Origin: Sandarakinorhabdus cyanobacteriorum
GTDB taxonomy: Bacteria; Pseudomonadota; Alphaproteobacteria; Sphingomonadales; Sphingomonadaceae
Direction of reading: 5' to 3'
NCBI RefSeq assembly: GCF_002251755.1
Contig: NZ_NOXT01000123.1
Span: 57,280-121,279, forward strand
Length of the DNA: 64,000 bases
Notes under the pieces: generated by a model
Seen by the model: the letters and a program-made list of their open reading frames with translations, nothing else
Database searches by the model: none
What the model was told of the DNA's origin: nothing
Shown here: piece by piece, positions 35,555 through 43,289 of the stretch
Position numbering within the stretch: position 1 is the stretch's first letter
Layout: each line of letters starts with the position of its first letter
Program-made: the position numbers and the translations under genes

Positions 35555-36847
35555 ATGAGCTTTCCCTGGGCCAAGCAATATCAGCCGACTTCGGCCGTCG
35601 GCAAATGGATGGACGAGCGGCTGCCGCTGCCGCGTTTCATCTTCGGCGCATTGGGGCCGGGCTATCCCACGCCCAAGAACCTCAATGCCTTCTACAACTT
35701 CGGCGTGCTCGCCGGCGTGGCGCTGGTGATCCAGATCATCACCGGCGTGGTGCTGGCCATGCACTTTGCCGCCGATACCCGCGTGGCGTTCGACTCGGTT
35801 GAGCACATCATGCGCGACGTCAACGGCGGCTGGATGATCCGCTACATGCACGCCGTCGGCGCCAGCTTCTTCTTCGGCGTCGTCTATATCCACATCTTCC
35901 GCGGCCTCTATTACGGCTCCTACAAGCCGCCGCGCGAAATGATCTGGATGCTCGGCCTCGTGATCTTCCTGCTGATGATGGCCACCGCCTTCATGGGCTA
36001 TGTGCTGGTCTGGGGTCAGATGAGCTTCTGGGGCGCCCAGGTCATCACCGGCCTGTTCTCGGCCTTCCCGGTTGTCGGCACCCATATCCAGACGCTGCTG
36101 CTCGGCGGCTACTCGCCGGACAACGCGACGCTCAACCGCTTCTTCTCGCTGCACTATCTGCTGCCGTTCGTGATCTTCGGCGTGATCGTGCTGCACGTGT
36201 GGGCGCTGCACATCCCGGGTTCGAACAACCCGACCGGCCTTGATGTGAAGACCGAAGCGGACACCGTGCCCTTCCACCCCTATTACACCGCGAAGGATTT
36301 CGTCGGCCTGGGCATCTATCTGATCGTCTTCTCGGCCTTCGTCTTCTTCATGCCGAACAGCCTGGGCGAGCCGGACAATTATATCCCGGCCAACCCGCTG
36401 TCGACGCCGGCCCACATCGTGCCCGAATGGTATTTCTGGCCCTTCTACGCCATCCTGCGCGCCTTCACGACCGACTTCCTCGGCGTGCCGGCCAAGCTGT
36501 GGGGCGTGCTGGCGATGTTCGCTTCCATCCTGCTGCTGTTCCTGCTGCCCTGGCTTGATCAGTCGCCGGTGCGGTCGAACAATTATCGCCCGGTCAGCCG
36601 CATCCTGTTCTGGGTGTTCGTCGCGGTGGGCCTGCTGCTCGGCGTGTGCGGCGGCAAGCCGGCCGAAGAGCCCTGGGTGCGCCTGTCGCAGATCCTGACG
36701 GCCTATTATTTCGCCCACTTCCTGATCATCCTGCCGATCGTCTCCAAGCTGGAGAAGACCAAGCCGCTGCCGGGCTCCATTTCGGAAGCGGTGCTGGCCA
36801 AATACGGCAAGGGCGGCGCGGCCCCCGTGGCCCAGCCGGCCGAATAA
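35555..36847 (+). CDS. petB: Ubiquinol-cytochrome c reductase, cytochrome b subunit
   Basis: The 430-residue membrane core of the bc1 complex, carrying hemes bL and bH and both quinone sites. It has the conserved YNFGVLAG start of helix A, heme-ligand His residues in helices B and D ([12 protein letters not shown] and [13 protein letters not shown]), the [13 protein letters not shown] quinol-oxidation motif, and eight hydrophobic helices. It is 11 bp after petA. It is a separate cytochrome b, not fused to cytochrome c1. Confidence 0.98.
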   Translation: MSFPWAKQYQPTSAVGKWMDERLPLPRFIFGALGPGYPTPKNLNAFYNFGVLAGVALVIQIITGVVLAMHFAADTRVAFDSVEHIMRDVNGGWMIRYMHAVGASFFFGVVYIHIFRGLYYGSYKPPREMIWMLGLVIFLLMMATAFMGYVLVWGQMSFWGAQVITGLFSAFPVVGTHIQTLLLGGYSPDNATLNRFFSLHYLLPFVIFGVIVLHVWALHIPGSNNPTGLDVKTEADTVPFHPYYTAKDFVGLGIYLIVFSAFVFFMPNSLGEPDNYIPANPLSTPAHIVPEWYFWPFYAILRAFTTDFLGVPAKLWGVLAMFASILLLFLLPWLDQSPVRSNNYRPVSRILFWVFVAVGLLLGVCGGKPAEEPWVRLSQILTAYYFAHFLIILPIVSKLEKTKPLPGSISEAVLAKYGKGGAAPVAQPAE

Positions 36848-36859
36848 GGAGACACAAAG

Positions 36860-37681
36860 ATGATCCGTCTCGGCGCACTTGCCGTCGGCCTGCTGTTCGT
36901 CATCAACGTCCTGTGGGGGGCGATTGCCCCCCGCGAAGACGCGGCGCCCGACATGGCCAAGCAACTCCACAAGCATCCCAAGCATGTGGAATGGACCCAC
37001 AACGGCCCCGGCAACCTCGGGATCTTTGGCACCTTCGATCGCGGCCAGCTGCAGCGCGGCTTCCAGGTCTACAAGGAAGTCTGCTCGGCCTGCCACTCGA
37101 TCAACCGTGTCGCCTTCCGCAACCTGGCTGATCTTGGCTTCAGCGAAGCCCAGATCAAGGCCATCGCGGCGGAATATGAAGTGGCCGCCATTGATGCCAA
37201 CGGCGAGCCAACCACCCGCAAGGCCACCCCGGCCGACAAGTTCCCGCTGGTCTATGCCAACGAAGCGGCCGCCCGCGCCGCCCAGAATGGCGCCAACCCG
37301 CCGGACCTGTCGCTGATGACCAAGGCCCGCCCGGATGGCACCAACTATGTCTATTCGCTGCTCACCGGTTATTCCGATGACGTGCCGAAGGGTTGGACCA
37401 AGCCGGACACCTCCTACTACAACCCCTATTTCCACAGCATCAACATCGCCATGCCGCCGCCGCTCTCGGCCGACGGCCAGGTGACGTACAGCGATGGCAC
37501 CCCGGCCACCGTTGACCAATATGCCAAGGACGTGGCGGTGTTCCTGACCTGGACGGCCGAGCCCAAGCTGGAAAACCGCAAGGAAACCGGCGTTGCCGCG
37601 ATCCTGTTCCTGATCATCATGACCGGTCTTGGTTATCTGTCCTACCGCAAGGTCTGGGCCGACATCAAAAAGCCGGCCTGA
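36860..37681 (+). CDS. petC: Ubiquinol-cytochrome c reductase, cytochrome c1
   Basis: The 273-residue c1 subunit, which passes electrons to soluble cytochrome c. An N-terminal hydrophobic stretch (ALAVGLLFVINVLWGAIA) is the signal or anchor, heme c binds at CSACH (Cys75, Cys78, His79), and a Met ligand probably lies in the INIAMPPPL stretch. A C-terminal helix (ILFLIIMTGLGYLSY) anchors the protein. It is 12 bp after petB and is followed by a rho-independent terminator, closing the operon. Confidence 0.98.
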   Translation: MIRLGALAVGLLFVINVLWGAIAPREDAAPDMAKQLHKHPKHVEWTHNGPGNLGIFGTFDRGQLQRGFQVYKEVCSACHSINRVAFRNLADLGFSEAQIKAIAAEYEVAAIDANGEPTTRKATPADKFPLVYANEAAARAAQNGANPPDLSLMTKARPDGTNYVYSLLTGYSDDVPKGWTKPDTSYYNPYFHSINIAMPPPLSADGQVTYSDGTPATVDQYAKDVAVFLTWTAEPKLENRKETGVAAILFLIIMTGLGYLSYRKVWADIKKPA

Positions 37682-37702
37682 TTTTCAGCGCCAATCAACG
37701 GG

Positions 37703-37740
37703 AAGGGCGGTCATCCGGCAGGATGGCCGCCCTTTTCGTT
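37703..37740 (+). terminator. Rho-independent terminator of petABC
   Basis: A 12-bp GC-rich stem (GGGCGGTCATCC / GGATGGCCGCCC, one G-T wobble) with the tetraloop GGCA, followed by TTTTCGTTT. It starts 22 bp after the petC stop and separates the bc1 operon from the Lgt-like/radical SAM operon. Confidence 0.88.
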
Positions 37741-37758
37741 TGGCGTTAGGTTGCGGCG

Positions 37759-38454
37759 GTGATTGTCGTCCCCACCGATCCCCTGTGGCACCATGTTGGC
37801 GATGCGGCCGCGTGGATGGCAGCGGCCATCGGCGGGCGCTGGGTCTATCGTCGCCGCCGCCCGGCGGTGGAGGCGCTCGCCGCCCGCACCACGCCCGGCT
37901 ATTTCCTCAGCCTGGCGCTGGGCGCGGTTGCCGGCGCCTGGCTGTTCGGCTCGCTCAATCTCAGGGCGCCATCGCACAGCATTGCCGGGGCGCTGGCCGG
38001 GGCGATTGCCGGGGTGGAGCTGTGGAAATGGCGGCATGGCGTGCGCGGCTCCACCGGCGGCCCGTTCGTGGTGCCCTTGTGCCTCGGCATCATCGTCGGC
38101 CGCTGGGGCTGCCTGTTTGCCGGCCTGCCCGATGCCACCTTCGGCATTCCCACCGGCCTGCCATGGGGCGTTGATCTGGGCGACGGCATCGCCCGGCAGC
38201 CGGTGCAGATCTATGAATCGCTGGCCATGCTGCTGTTCCTGTTGGCCTATCGTTCGGCCCTGCGCCAGGAACGGCCATGGGCGGTGCAGCATGGCTTCCA
38301 CGCCTTCGTGCTGGCCTATGCCGTGCAGCGCTTTGTCTGGGAGTTTCTCAAGCCCTATCCAAGCCTGGTCTTCTCGCTTAACCTCTTCCATCTCTTGATG
38401 ATCGGGCTTGCCGCCTATGCTCTTGTCTGGATTGCCCGCAGCCGACGTCTCTGA
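37759..38454 (+). CDS. Lgt-like (prolipoprotein diacylglyceryl transferase-like) membrane protein
   Basis: A 231-residue integral membrane protein with about six helices, resembling Lgt, which transfers a diacylglyceryl group from phosphatidylglycerol to prolipoprotein cysteines. The likeness is GRWGCLFAG at residues 114-122 (Lgt: GRxGNFxNGE) and RQPVQIYES at 146-154 (Lgt: RHPSQLYE). Two key positions differ from true Lgt: the Asn-Phe of the first motif is Cys-Leu, and the His of the second is Gln. It is also shorter than typical Lgt (260-290). It is therefore probably a paralogue with a related lipid substrate. It starts with GTG and overlaps the radical SAM gene by 38 bp. Confidence 0.75.
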   Translation: MIVVPTDPLWHHVGDAAAWMAAAIGGRWVYRRRRPAVEALAARTTPGYFLSLALGAVAGAWLFGSLNLRAPSHSIAGALAGAIAGVELWKWRHGVRGSTGGPFVVPLCLGIIVGRWGCLFAGLPDATFGIPTGLPWGVDLGDGIARQPVQIYESLAMLLFLLAYRSALRQERPWAVQHGFHAFVLAYAVQRFVWEFLKPYPSLVFSLNLFHLLMIGLAAYALVWIARSRRL

Positions 38455-39862
38455 GCGCAAGGCCGCGCCCTATATCTTCCACAGCCAGACCAGCAGCCTG
38501 TGCGAAACCTGCCTCGCCGTGGTGCCGGCCAAGGTGATCATCGAGGATGATCAGGTCTATTATCTTAAGCGCTGCCGCGAGCATGGCGTGCAGAAAACCC
38601 TGATCAGCGATGATCTGGCCTATTGGCGCGCCCAGAAGGACTGGCTGAAACCCGGCGACCGGCCGCTGACAGCGCAGACCCGAACCGAAGCCGGCTGCCC
38701 CTTTGATTGCGGCCTGTGCCCGGATCATGAACAGCACAGCTGCCTCGCCATCATGGAGATCAACCAGGCCTGCAACCTCGCCTGCCCGGTGTGCTTTGCC
38801 GATGCCGCCGATGTGCACGGCAGCCACCGCCCGCTGGCCGAGATCGAGGCGATGCTCGACGCGCTGGTCGCCAGCGAGGGCGAGCCCGATCTGCTGCAGA
38901 TTTCGGGCGGCGAACCCACCATCCACCCGCAATTCTTTGAAATCCTTGACGCGGTGAAGCGCCGGCCGATCCGCCATGTGATGATCAACACCAACGGTGT
39001 GCGCATCGCGCAGGACCCGGCCTTCGTGGCGCGGCTGGCCAGCTATGCGCCGCGGCTGGAGGTGTATCTGCAGTTCGACAGCCTGAACGATGAGGCGCTG
39101 ATCAATCTGCGCGGTGCCCGGCTCGCCCGCATCCGGCAGGCAGCGCTGGAGGCGCTGGAGCGGGTCGGCCTGTCAACCACGCTCGTCGCGGTGGTGAAGC
39201 GCGGCGTGAATGACGGGGAGGTGGCCGCCATTGTGCGCCACGCGCTCAAATGGCGTTGCGTGCGCGGCGTCACCTTCCAGCCGGTGCAGGATGCCGGGCG
39301 CAACGAGGGCTTTGATGCCAAGGCCAACCGCGTGCTGCTCAGCCAGATCCGGCGGGAGGTGGTGAAGGCCGGGGTGTTCGCCGCCGATGACATGATCCCG
39401 CTGCCCTGCAACCCCGATCAGATCTGCATCGGCTATGGCCTGCGCGATGGCGAGCGCGTGACGCCGATCACCAGCCTCTTGCCGCGCGAGCTGATCCTCA
39501 ACGGCCCCAACACCATCAGTTACGAAGCCTATCCGGCGCTGCGCGAGGCGATCTTCAACCTGCTCAGCCTCGCCACCAGCCAGTGCAACACCGAAGAAAA
39601 GCTGGCGAGTGTGCTGTGCTGCCTGCCGCAGGGGCTGGTGCCGCAGGACCTGGGCTATGCCAACAGCTTCCGGGTGGTGATCCTGCAGTTCCTTGATCGC
39701 TACAACTTCGATCTGGGCACGGTGAAGCGCAGCTGCGTGCATTTCCTCACGCCCAGCGGGGAAATCATCCCGTTCGATACCTACAACAGCTTCTATCGCC
39801 CCGGCGCCGAAGGTGCGGAGCAACTCAAGACGGCAAGGGCTGGAATGGAGACCGGGCGATGA
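38417..39862 (+). CDS. Radical SAM protein of the tetraether synthase (Tes)-like family
   Basis: A 481-residue multi-cluster radical SAM enzyme. It has a rubredoxin-like N-terminal set (Cys29, Cys32, Cys53 with His56), a cysteine cluster CPFDCGLC with C-terminal partner (Cys94, Cys98, Cys101, Cys109), and the radical SAM core CNLACPVC (Cys119, Cys123, Cys126), followed by SGGEP at 163-167. C-terminal cysteines (PCNPDQIC, SQC, LCC, SC) could hold a further cluster. This layout matches archaeal Tes/MJ0619-type enzymes, which couple lipid tails into membrane-spanning lipids. Substrate here is unknown. The ATG at 38417 overlaps the Lgt-like gene; a small membrane protein follows with a 4-bp overlap. 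Confidence 0.82.
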   Translation: MLLSGLPAADVSERKAAPYIFHSQTSSLCETCLAVVPAKVIIEDDQVYYLKRCREHGVQKTLISDDLAYWRAQKDWLKPGDRPLTAQTRTEAGCPFDCGLCPDHEQHSCLAIMEINQACNLACPVCFADAADVHGSHRPLAEIEAMLDALVASEGEPDLLQISGGEPTIHPQFFEILDAVKRRPIRHVMINTNGVRIAQDPAFVARLASYAPRLEVYLQFDSLNDEALINLRGARLARIRQAALEALERVGLSTTLVAVVKRGVNDGEVAAIVRHALKWRCVRGVTFQPVQDAGRNEGFDAKANRVLLSQIRREVVKAGVFAADDMIPLPCNPDQICIGYGLRDGERVTPITSLLPRELILNGPNTISYEAYPALREAIFNLLSLATSQCNTEEKLASVLCCLPQGLVPQDLGYANSFRVVILQFLDRYNFDLGTVKRSCVHFLTPSGEIIPFDTYNSFYRPGAEGAEQLKTARAGMETGR

Positions 39863-40086
39863 GAAACATGTTTGCCGGTCTCCTGATGGCGCTGGGGCTG
39901 ATGATCTGCGGCACCAGCGGCCTCTGCTCGGCCTGGTTCCTGGGCATGACGCTGTTCGACTCTAACCAGAACGGCGCCCAGGCTGTGCTGGGCACGATTG
40001 GCATGGTCAGCGTGTTTGGCGGTGTGCCATTCGGCGTTGGCGTGTTGCTGTATCTGCTGGGTCGGCGCCTGGCCCGCGAGCGGTAA
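39859..40086 (+). CDS. Small hypothetical membrane protein
   Basis: A 75-residue protein with two hydrophobic segments (about residues 5-29 and 44-67) and a basic end (RRLARER), so probably two helices with the ends in the cytoplasm. No family is recognised. Its ATG overlaps the radical SAM stop by 4 bp, so it is made from the same message and may hold or assist that enzyme at the membrane. The next gene is convergent, 4 bp away. Confidence 0.65.
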   Translation: MRNMFAGLLMALGLMICGTSGLCSAWFLGMTLFDSNQNGAQAVLGTIGMVSVFGGVPFGVGVLLYLLGRRLARER

Positions 40087-40090
40087 CGCC

Positions 40091-40420
40091 TTACTTCACG
40101 CGGGCCTTGCGGGCGGCATAGCGCGCGTCGCGGGCGGCCTTCTGGGCGGCTTCGCGGGCGATGGCTTCCAGGCGCTGTTGTTCGGCCTGCTTTTCGCGCT
40201 GGGCTTCCTTCAGCTTCTTTTCCTCGGCCAGCTGGCGGGCGCGCTCGGCGCGGGCGGCCTTGGCTTCGGCTTCCTTCTGGGCGCGCTTTTCGGCGCGGGC
40301 CTTGGCGGCGGCCAGGGCTTCCTCGCTGGGCGGGGCGGCCTGCTTGAACTTGTCGAGCTTGGCCTTGCGGGCTTCGGCGGCGGTCTTGGCGCGATCGTTG
40401 AAATCGGGGAGTTTGAACAT
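40091..40420 (-). CDS. DUF6481 family charged coiled-coil protein
   Basis: A 109-residue protein that is almost entirely Ala, Lys, Glu, Arg and Gln after a short start (MFKLPDFNDRAKTAAEARKA). Residues 18-100 form one long predicted helix with strong coiled-coil character. It fits the DUF6481 family of Sphingomonadales, which is known only from sequence. A structural or nucleic-acid-binding role is possible but not shown. It stands 11 bp downstream of the molybdopterin oxidoreductase gene and may be on its transcript. Confidence 0.7.
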   Translation of the reverse strand: MFKLPDFNDRAKTAAEARKAKLDKFKQAAPPSEEALAAAKARAEKRAQKEAEAKAARAERARQLAEEKKLKEAQREKQAEQQRLEAIAREAAQKAARDARYAARKARVK

Positions 40421-40431
40421 AGGCGGCTGCT

Positions 40432-42549
40432 TTAGCCGCTCGCGGCTGTTGTCGCAACTGGCAAGGCAGTGGTTGGGGCAGGCGCAATGCTGACCGGCGT
40501 GCCCACCAGTGCCGCCGTGCCCGACAGCACATCGATGCGCGCCCGCGATGTCAGGTCGTTGTGGCTCACCCCCGGCCGCTGCCCGGCCACGCCCAGCCGC
40601 ACGCCCGGCCGGCCATGGCCAAAGCCGTGGGGCAGGGAGACGACACCGGCCATGATCTCGTCCGTCACCCGCGCCGGGGCCTCCACCGCGCCGGCATCGC
40701 TGCTGATGCGCACCAGGTCGCCATCACTGATGCCATGGGCGGCGGCGTCGGCCGGGTTGATCAGCAATATGCACTTGTCCGGCCCCTTGGCCAGGCGCGG
40801 GGCGTTGCCCAGCCAGCTGTTGTTGCTGCGGATATGGCGCCGGCCGATGAGGGTGAGGCCGGTTTCGGGTTGGCGGGCCAGCCAGGCGGCAAAGCGGCCG
40901 TTGAGATCGGCAATCAACGGCTCGGGGGCGCAGCGGATGGTCTTGCCCGGCGTGGCCAGCCGGTCCGGCAGGCGCGGGCTGTGGGCGCCCAGATCAAGCC
41001 CGTGCGGGTGGGCGGCCACCGCGGCCAGGCTGAGGCCGTGCGGGCCTTTCTGCAGCATGCGGTCCAGCTGCTCGCGCGGGTTGACCGGCGGCGGCATGTT
41101 CAGCCCCTGCGCCGCGCCGATGGCCTGGGCCAGTGCCGCCACCACCTGCCAATCCTGTTTCTGGCCCGGCAGCGGTTCCCACAGCGCGGGCGAGAATTTG
41201 GCGAAGTTGCGAAACGCGATGGGCGCCAGCAGCAGCGGATAATGATCCTTGGCCAGGGCTGCGCAGGGCGGCAGGATATAGTGGGCGTGGGCCGAGGTGG
41301 CGGTTATGTGGGGATCGACCGACACCATCAACTCCAGCCCGGCCAGCGCCGCATCAAGCGCGCCGCCATCGGGGACGGACAGCACCGGATTGCCGGCGAT
41401 CACCACCAGCGCCTTCACCTGACCCTCGCCGGGCGTCGCAATCTCCTCGGCCAGGCTGATGGCGGGGAATTCGCCCATCACTTCGGGATGGCCGCTGACC
41501 CGGCTGTGGAAGCGACCGTGGCTGCCAGGGCCGGAACTGCCGGCGACATCGACGGCCGGGGTGGAGAACATCACGCCGCCTGGCCGATCAAGATTTCCGC
41601 AAGCGATGTTGATCAGGTTGATCAGCCAATGCGCCAGCGTGCCGAACGGCGCGGTGGAAACGCCGATGCGGCCATAAACGGCGGTGGGCACGCCATTGCC
41701 GATTTCGGCCGCCAGCGCGCGGATTTCGGCCACCGACCAGCCACAGGCGCGGGCCAGATCGGCCACGGAAAAGCGCCGCAGCGCCGCCCATGCCACATCC
41801 CAGCCATCAAGCATGGGCGCCAGCCGGCCAGGGTTGACCAGGCCCGCCTCGTCCAACGCCAGCAACAGGCCGATCAGCAGCGCCGGGTCGCTGCCCGGCC
41901 GGATGAAATGATGGGCATCGGCCACGCCCGCCGTTTCGCTGCGCCGGGGATCGATCACCGTCAGCCGGCCGCCGCGGGCCTGCATCTCGGCAATGCGGCG
42001 CTTCACGTCGGGCACCGTCCACACGCTGCCGTTCGATGCCAGCGGATTGCCGCCCAGGATCACCAGATGCTGCGTGCGCTCGATATCCGGAATCGGGAAC
42101 AAGGCATTGTGACCATAGAGGAAATATTGCGCCAGCTGGTGGGGCATCTGGTCCACGGTGGAGGCGGAATAGACCCCGCGCACCCCCAGCGCCTTCTTCA
42201 GCGCGCCGGTCTGCATGCCCAGCGCGAAATCATGGGCGGTGGGGTTGCCAACATAAAGCGCCCCGGCGCCGCCGGCCGCCTTGATGGCCGCAAAACGCGC
42301 GCCGATTTCGGCCAGCGCCGTCTCCCAATCCAGCGCAACCCATTGATTGCCAACGCGCTTCATCGGGCTGGTCAGCCGGTCGGGATCCGCCTCCAGATCG
42401 GCAATGGCATTGCCCTTGGGGCAGATATGGCCGCGGCTGATCGGATCATCCGGATCGCCCTTGATCGACAATACCTGCCGGCCGCTGGTTTCGATCAGCA
42501 GGCCGCAATTGGCTTCGCAGATGTGGCAGGTGCGCGTGTGAACCGGCAT
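40432..42549 (-). CDS. Molybdopterin oxidoreductase (formate dehydrogenase / DMSO reductase superfamily)
   Basis: A 705-residue bis-MGD enzyme. The N-terminal [4Fe-4S] ligands are CHICEANC with a fourth Cys in RGHICPKGNA. It continues with the usual molybdopterin-binding domains (GNPTAHDF, LGGNPLASNGS, DPRRSETAGVADAH) and ends with a beta-barrel MGD-binding domain (LFGHGRPGVRLG-like GFGHGRPGV). I see no transport signal, so it is probably cytoplasmic. The substrate is not clear; no partner subunits lie nearby. The ATG at 42549 is chosen because the first cluster follows at once. It diverges from the Pr6Pr gene across about 90 bp. Confidence 0.88.
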   Translation of the reverse strand: MPVHTRTCHICEANCGLLIETSGRQVLSIKGDPDDPISRGHICPKGNAIADLEADPDRLTSPMKRVGNQWVALDWETALAEIGARFAAIKAAGGAGALYVGNPTAHDFALGMQTGALKKALGVRGVYSASTVDQMPHQLAQYFLYGHNALFPIPDIERTQHLVILGGNPLASNGSVWTVPDVKRRIAEMQARGGRLTVIDPRRSETAGVADAHHFIRPGSDPALLIGLLLALDEAGLVNPGRLAPMLDGWDVAWAALRRFSVADLARACGWSVAEIRALAAEIGNGVPTAVYGRIGVSTAPFGTLAHWLINLINIACGNLDRPGGVMFSTPAVDVAGSSGPGSHGRFHSRVSGHPEVMGEFPAISLAEEIATPGEGQVKALVVIAGNPVLSVPDGGALDAALAGLELMVSVDPHITATSAHAHYILPPCAALAKDHYPLLLAPIAFRNFAKFSPALWEPLPGQKQDWQVVAALAQAIGAAQGLNMPPPVNPREQLDRMLQKGPHGLSLAAVAAHPHGLDLGAHSPRLPDRLATPGKTIRCAPEPLIADLNGRFAAWLARQPETGLTLIGRRHIRSNNSWLGNAPRLAKGPDKCILLINPADAAAHGISDGDLVRISSDAGAVEAPARVTDEIMAGVVSLPHGFGHGRPGVRLGVAGQRPGVSHNDLTSRARIDVLSGTAALVGTPVSIAPAPTTALPVATTAASG

Positions 42550-42642
42550 GATGCTGCTTCTCCCCGGTGGGAGCCTATCAGGGCCACCCCCCAATGGCGA
42601 CAGGCTTTGCGCCGGCGCAACCATGGAGTAGCAACAGGCGCG

Positions 42643-43278
42643 ATGGAAGATTGGCTGGAACCCAAGGCAAGGGCGGCAGCGGCGGGCATCGCCATGCTGA
42701 CCGGCGGGGCGTTGTTTGGCCAGATCGCGCTCGACATGATCGAAAAGGGCCGTGGGCCGTTCGAGGCCTTTGGCGGCCTGTTCGGCTATTTCACCATCTG
42801 GTCCAACGGCATCGTTGCGATGGTGGCGGGCTGGTGCGGGTTGATCGGCCGGGCGCGCGGGCCGGGCCATCCGGCCTTGCTGGCGGCCAGCACCGTGTTC
42901 ATCCTGGTGGTGGGCGGGGTGTACAACACGCTGCTGGCCGGGCTGAACCATCCGCCGACCCTGCTGCGCGAACTGATCGACCATGTGTTCCACATCGCAG
43001 CGCCGGTCCTGTGGCCACTGTGGTGGCTCACCCTGCGCCCCCGCCGGCGCCTGGGCTGGGGGCATGTCTGGGCGGTGCTGCCGGTGCCGCTGCTCTATTG
43101 CGGCTGGTCGCTGTGGCGCGGCGGCGTCACCGGGAAATATGCCTATTTCTTCATCGATGTCAGCCTGTTGGGCTGGAACCAGGTGATATTGAACATTGCC
43201 GGGTTTGCCGCGCTGTTTGCCGTGCTGATGGCCGCCGCCATCGCATGGGACCAGCGCGGCCGACCGCGCAGCCGTTGA
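42643..43278 (+). CDS. Pr6Pr family membrane protein
   Basis: A 211-residue integral membrane protein with about six helices. FGGLFGYFTIWSNGIVAMVAG at residues 42-62, VYNTLLAG near 95, and DHVFHIAAPVLWPLWWL are typical of the Pr6Pr (FAR-17a/AIG1-like) group. Conserved Thr/Asn and His residues in related AIG1-type proteins act in lipid-ester hydrolysis, and an Asn/His pair is also present here, but activity in bacteria is not established. It is 11 bp before the acyl-CoA synthetase, so a lipid role is a fair inference. Confidence 0.7.
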   Translation: MEDWLEPKARAAAAGIAMLTGGALFGQIALDMIEKGRGPFEAFGGLFGYFTIWSNGIVAMVAGWCGLIGRARGPGHPALLAASTVFILVVGGVYNTLLAGLNHPPTLLRELIDHVFHIAAPVLWPLWWLTLRPRRRLGWGHVWAVLPVPLLYCGWSLWRGGVTGKYAYFFIDVSLLGWNQVILNIAGFAALFAVLMAAAIAWDQRGRPRSR

Positions 43279-43289
43279 GGGGAGACCAG

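Noticed and set aside
35504-37519. Minus-strand frame of 671 codons opposite petABC
   Set aside because: Lacks any domain and is rich in His, Asp and Gly; petABC on the other strand is unambiguous.
42550-43065. N-terminal extension of the molybdopterin oxidoreductase to 43065
   Set aside because: The added 172 residues are antisense to the Pr6Pr gene and unlike the family, whose iron-sulfur motif normally lies at the very start.
40561-43278. Long plus-strand frame of 905 codons across the molybdopterin oxidoreductase and the Pr6Pr gene
   Set aside because: Only its last 212 codons, from 42643, encode a recognisable protein; the rest is antisense to the molybdoenzyme.
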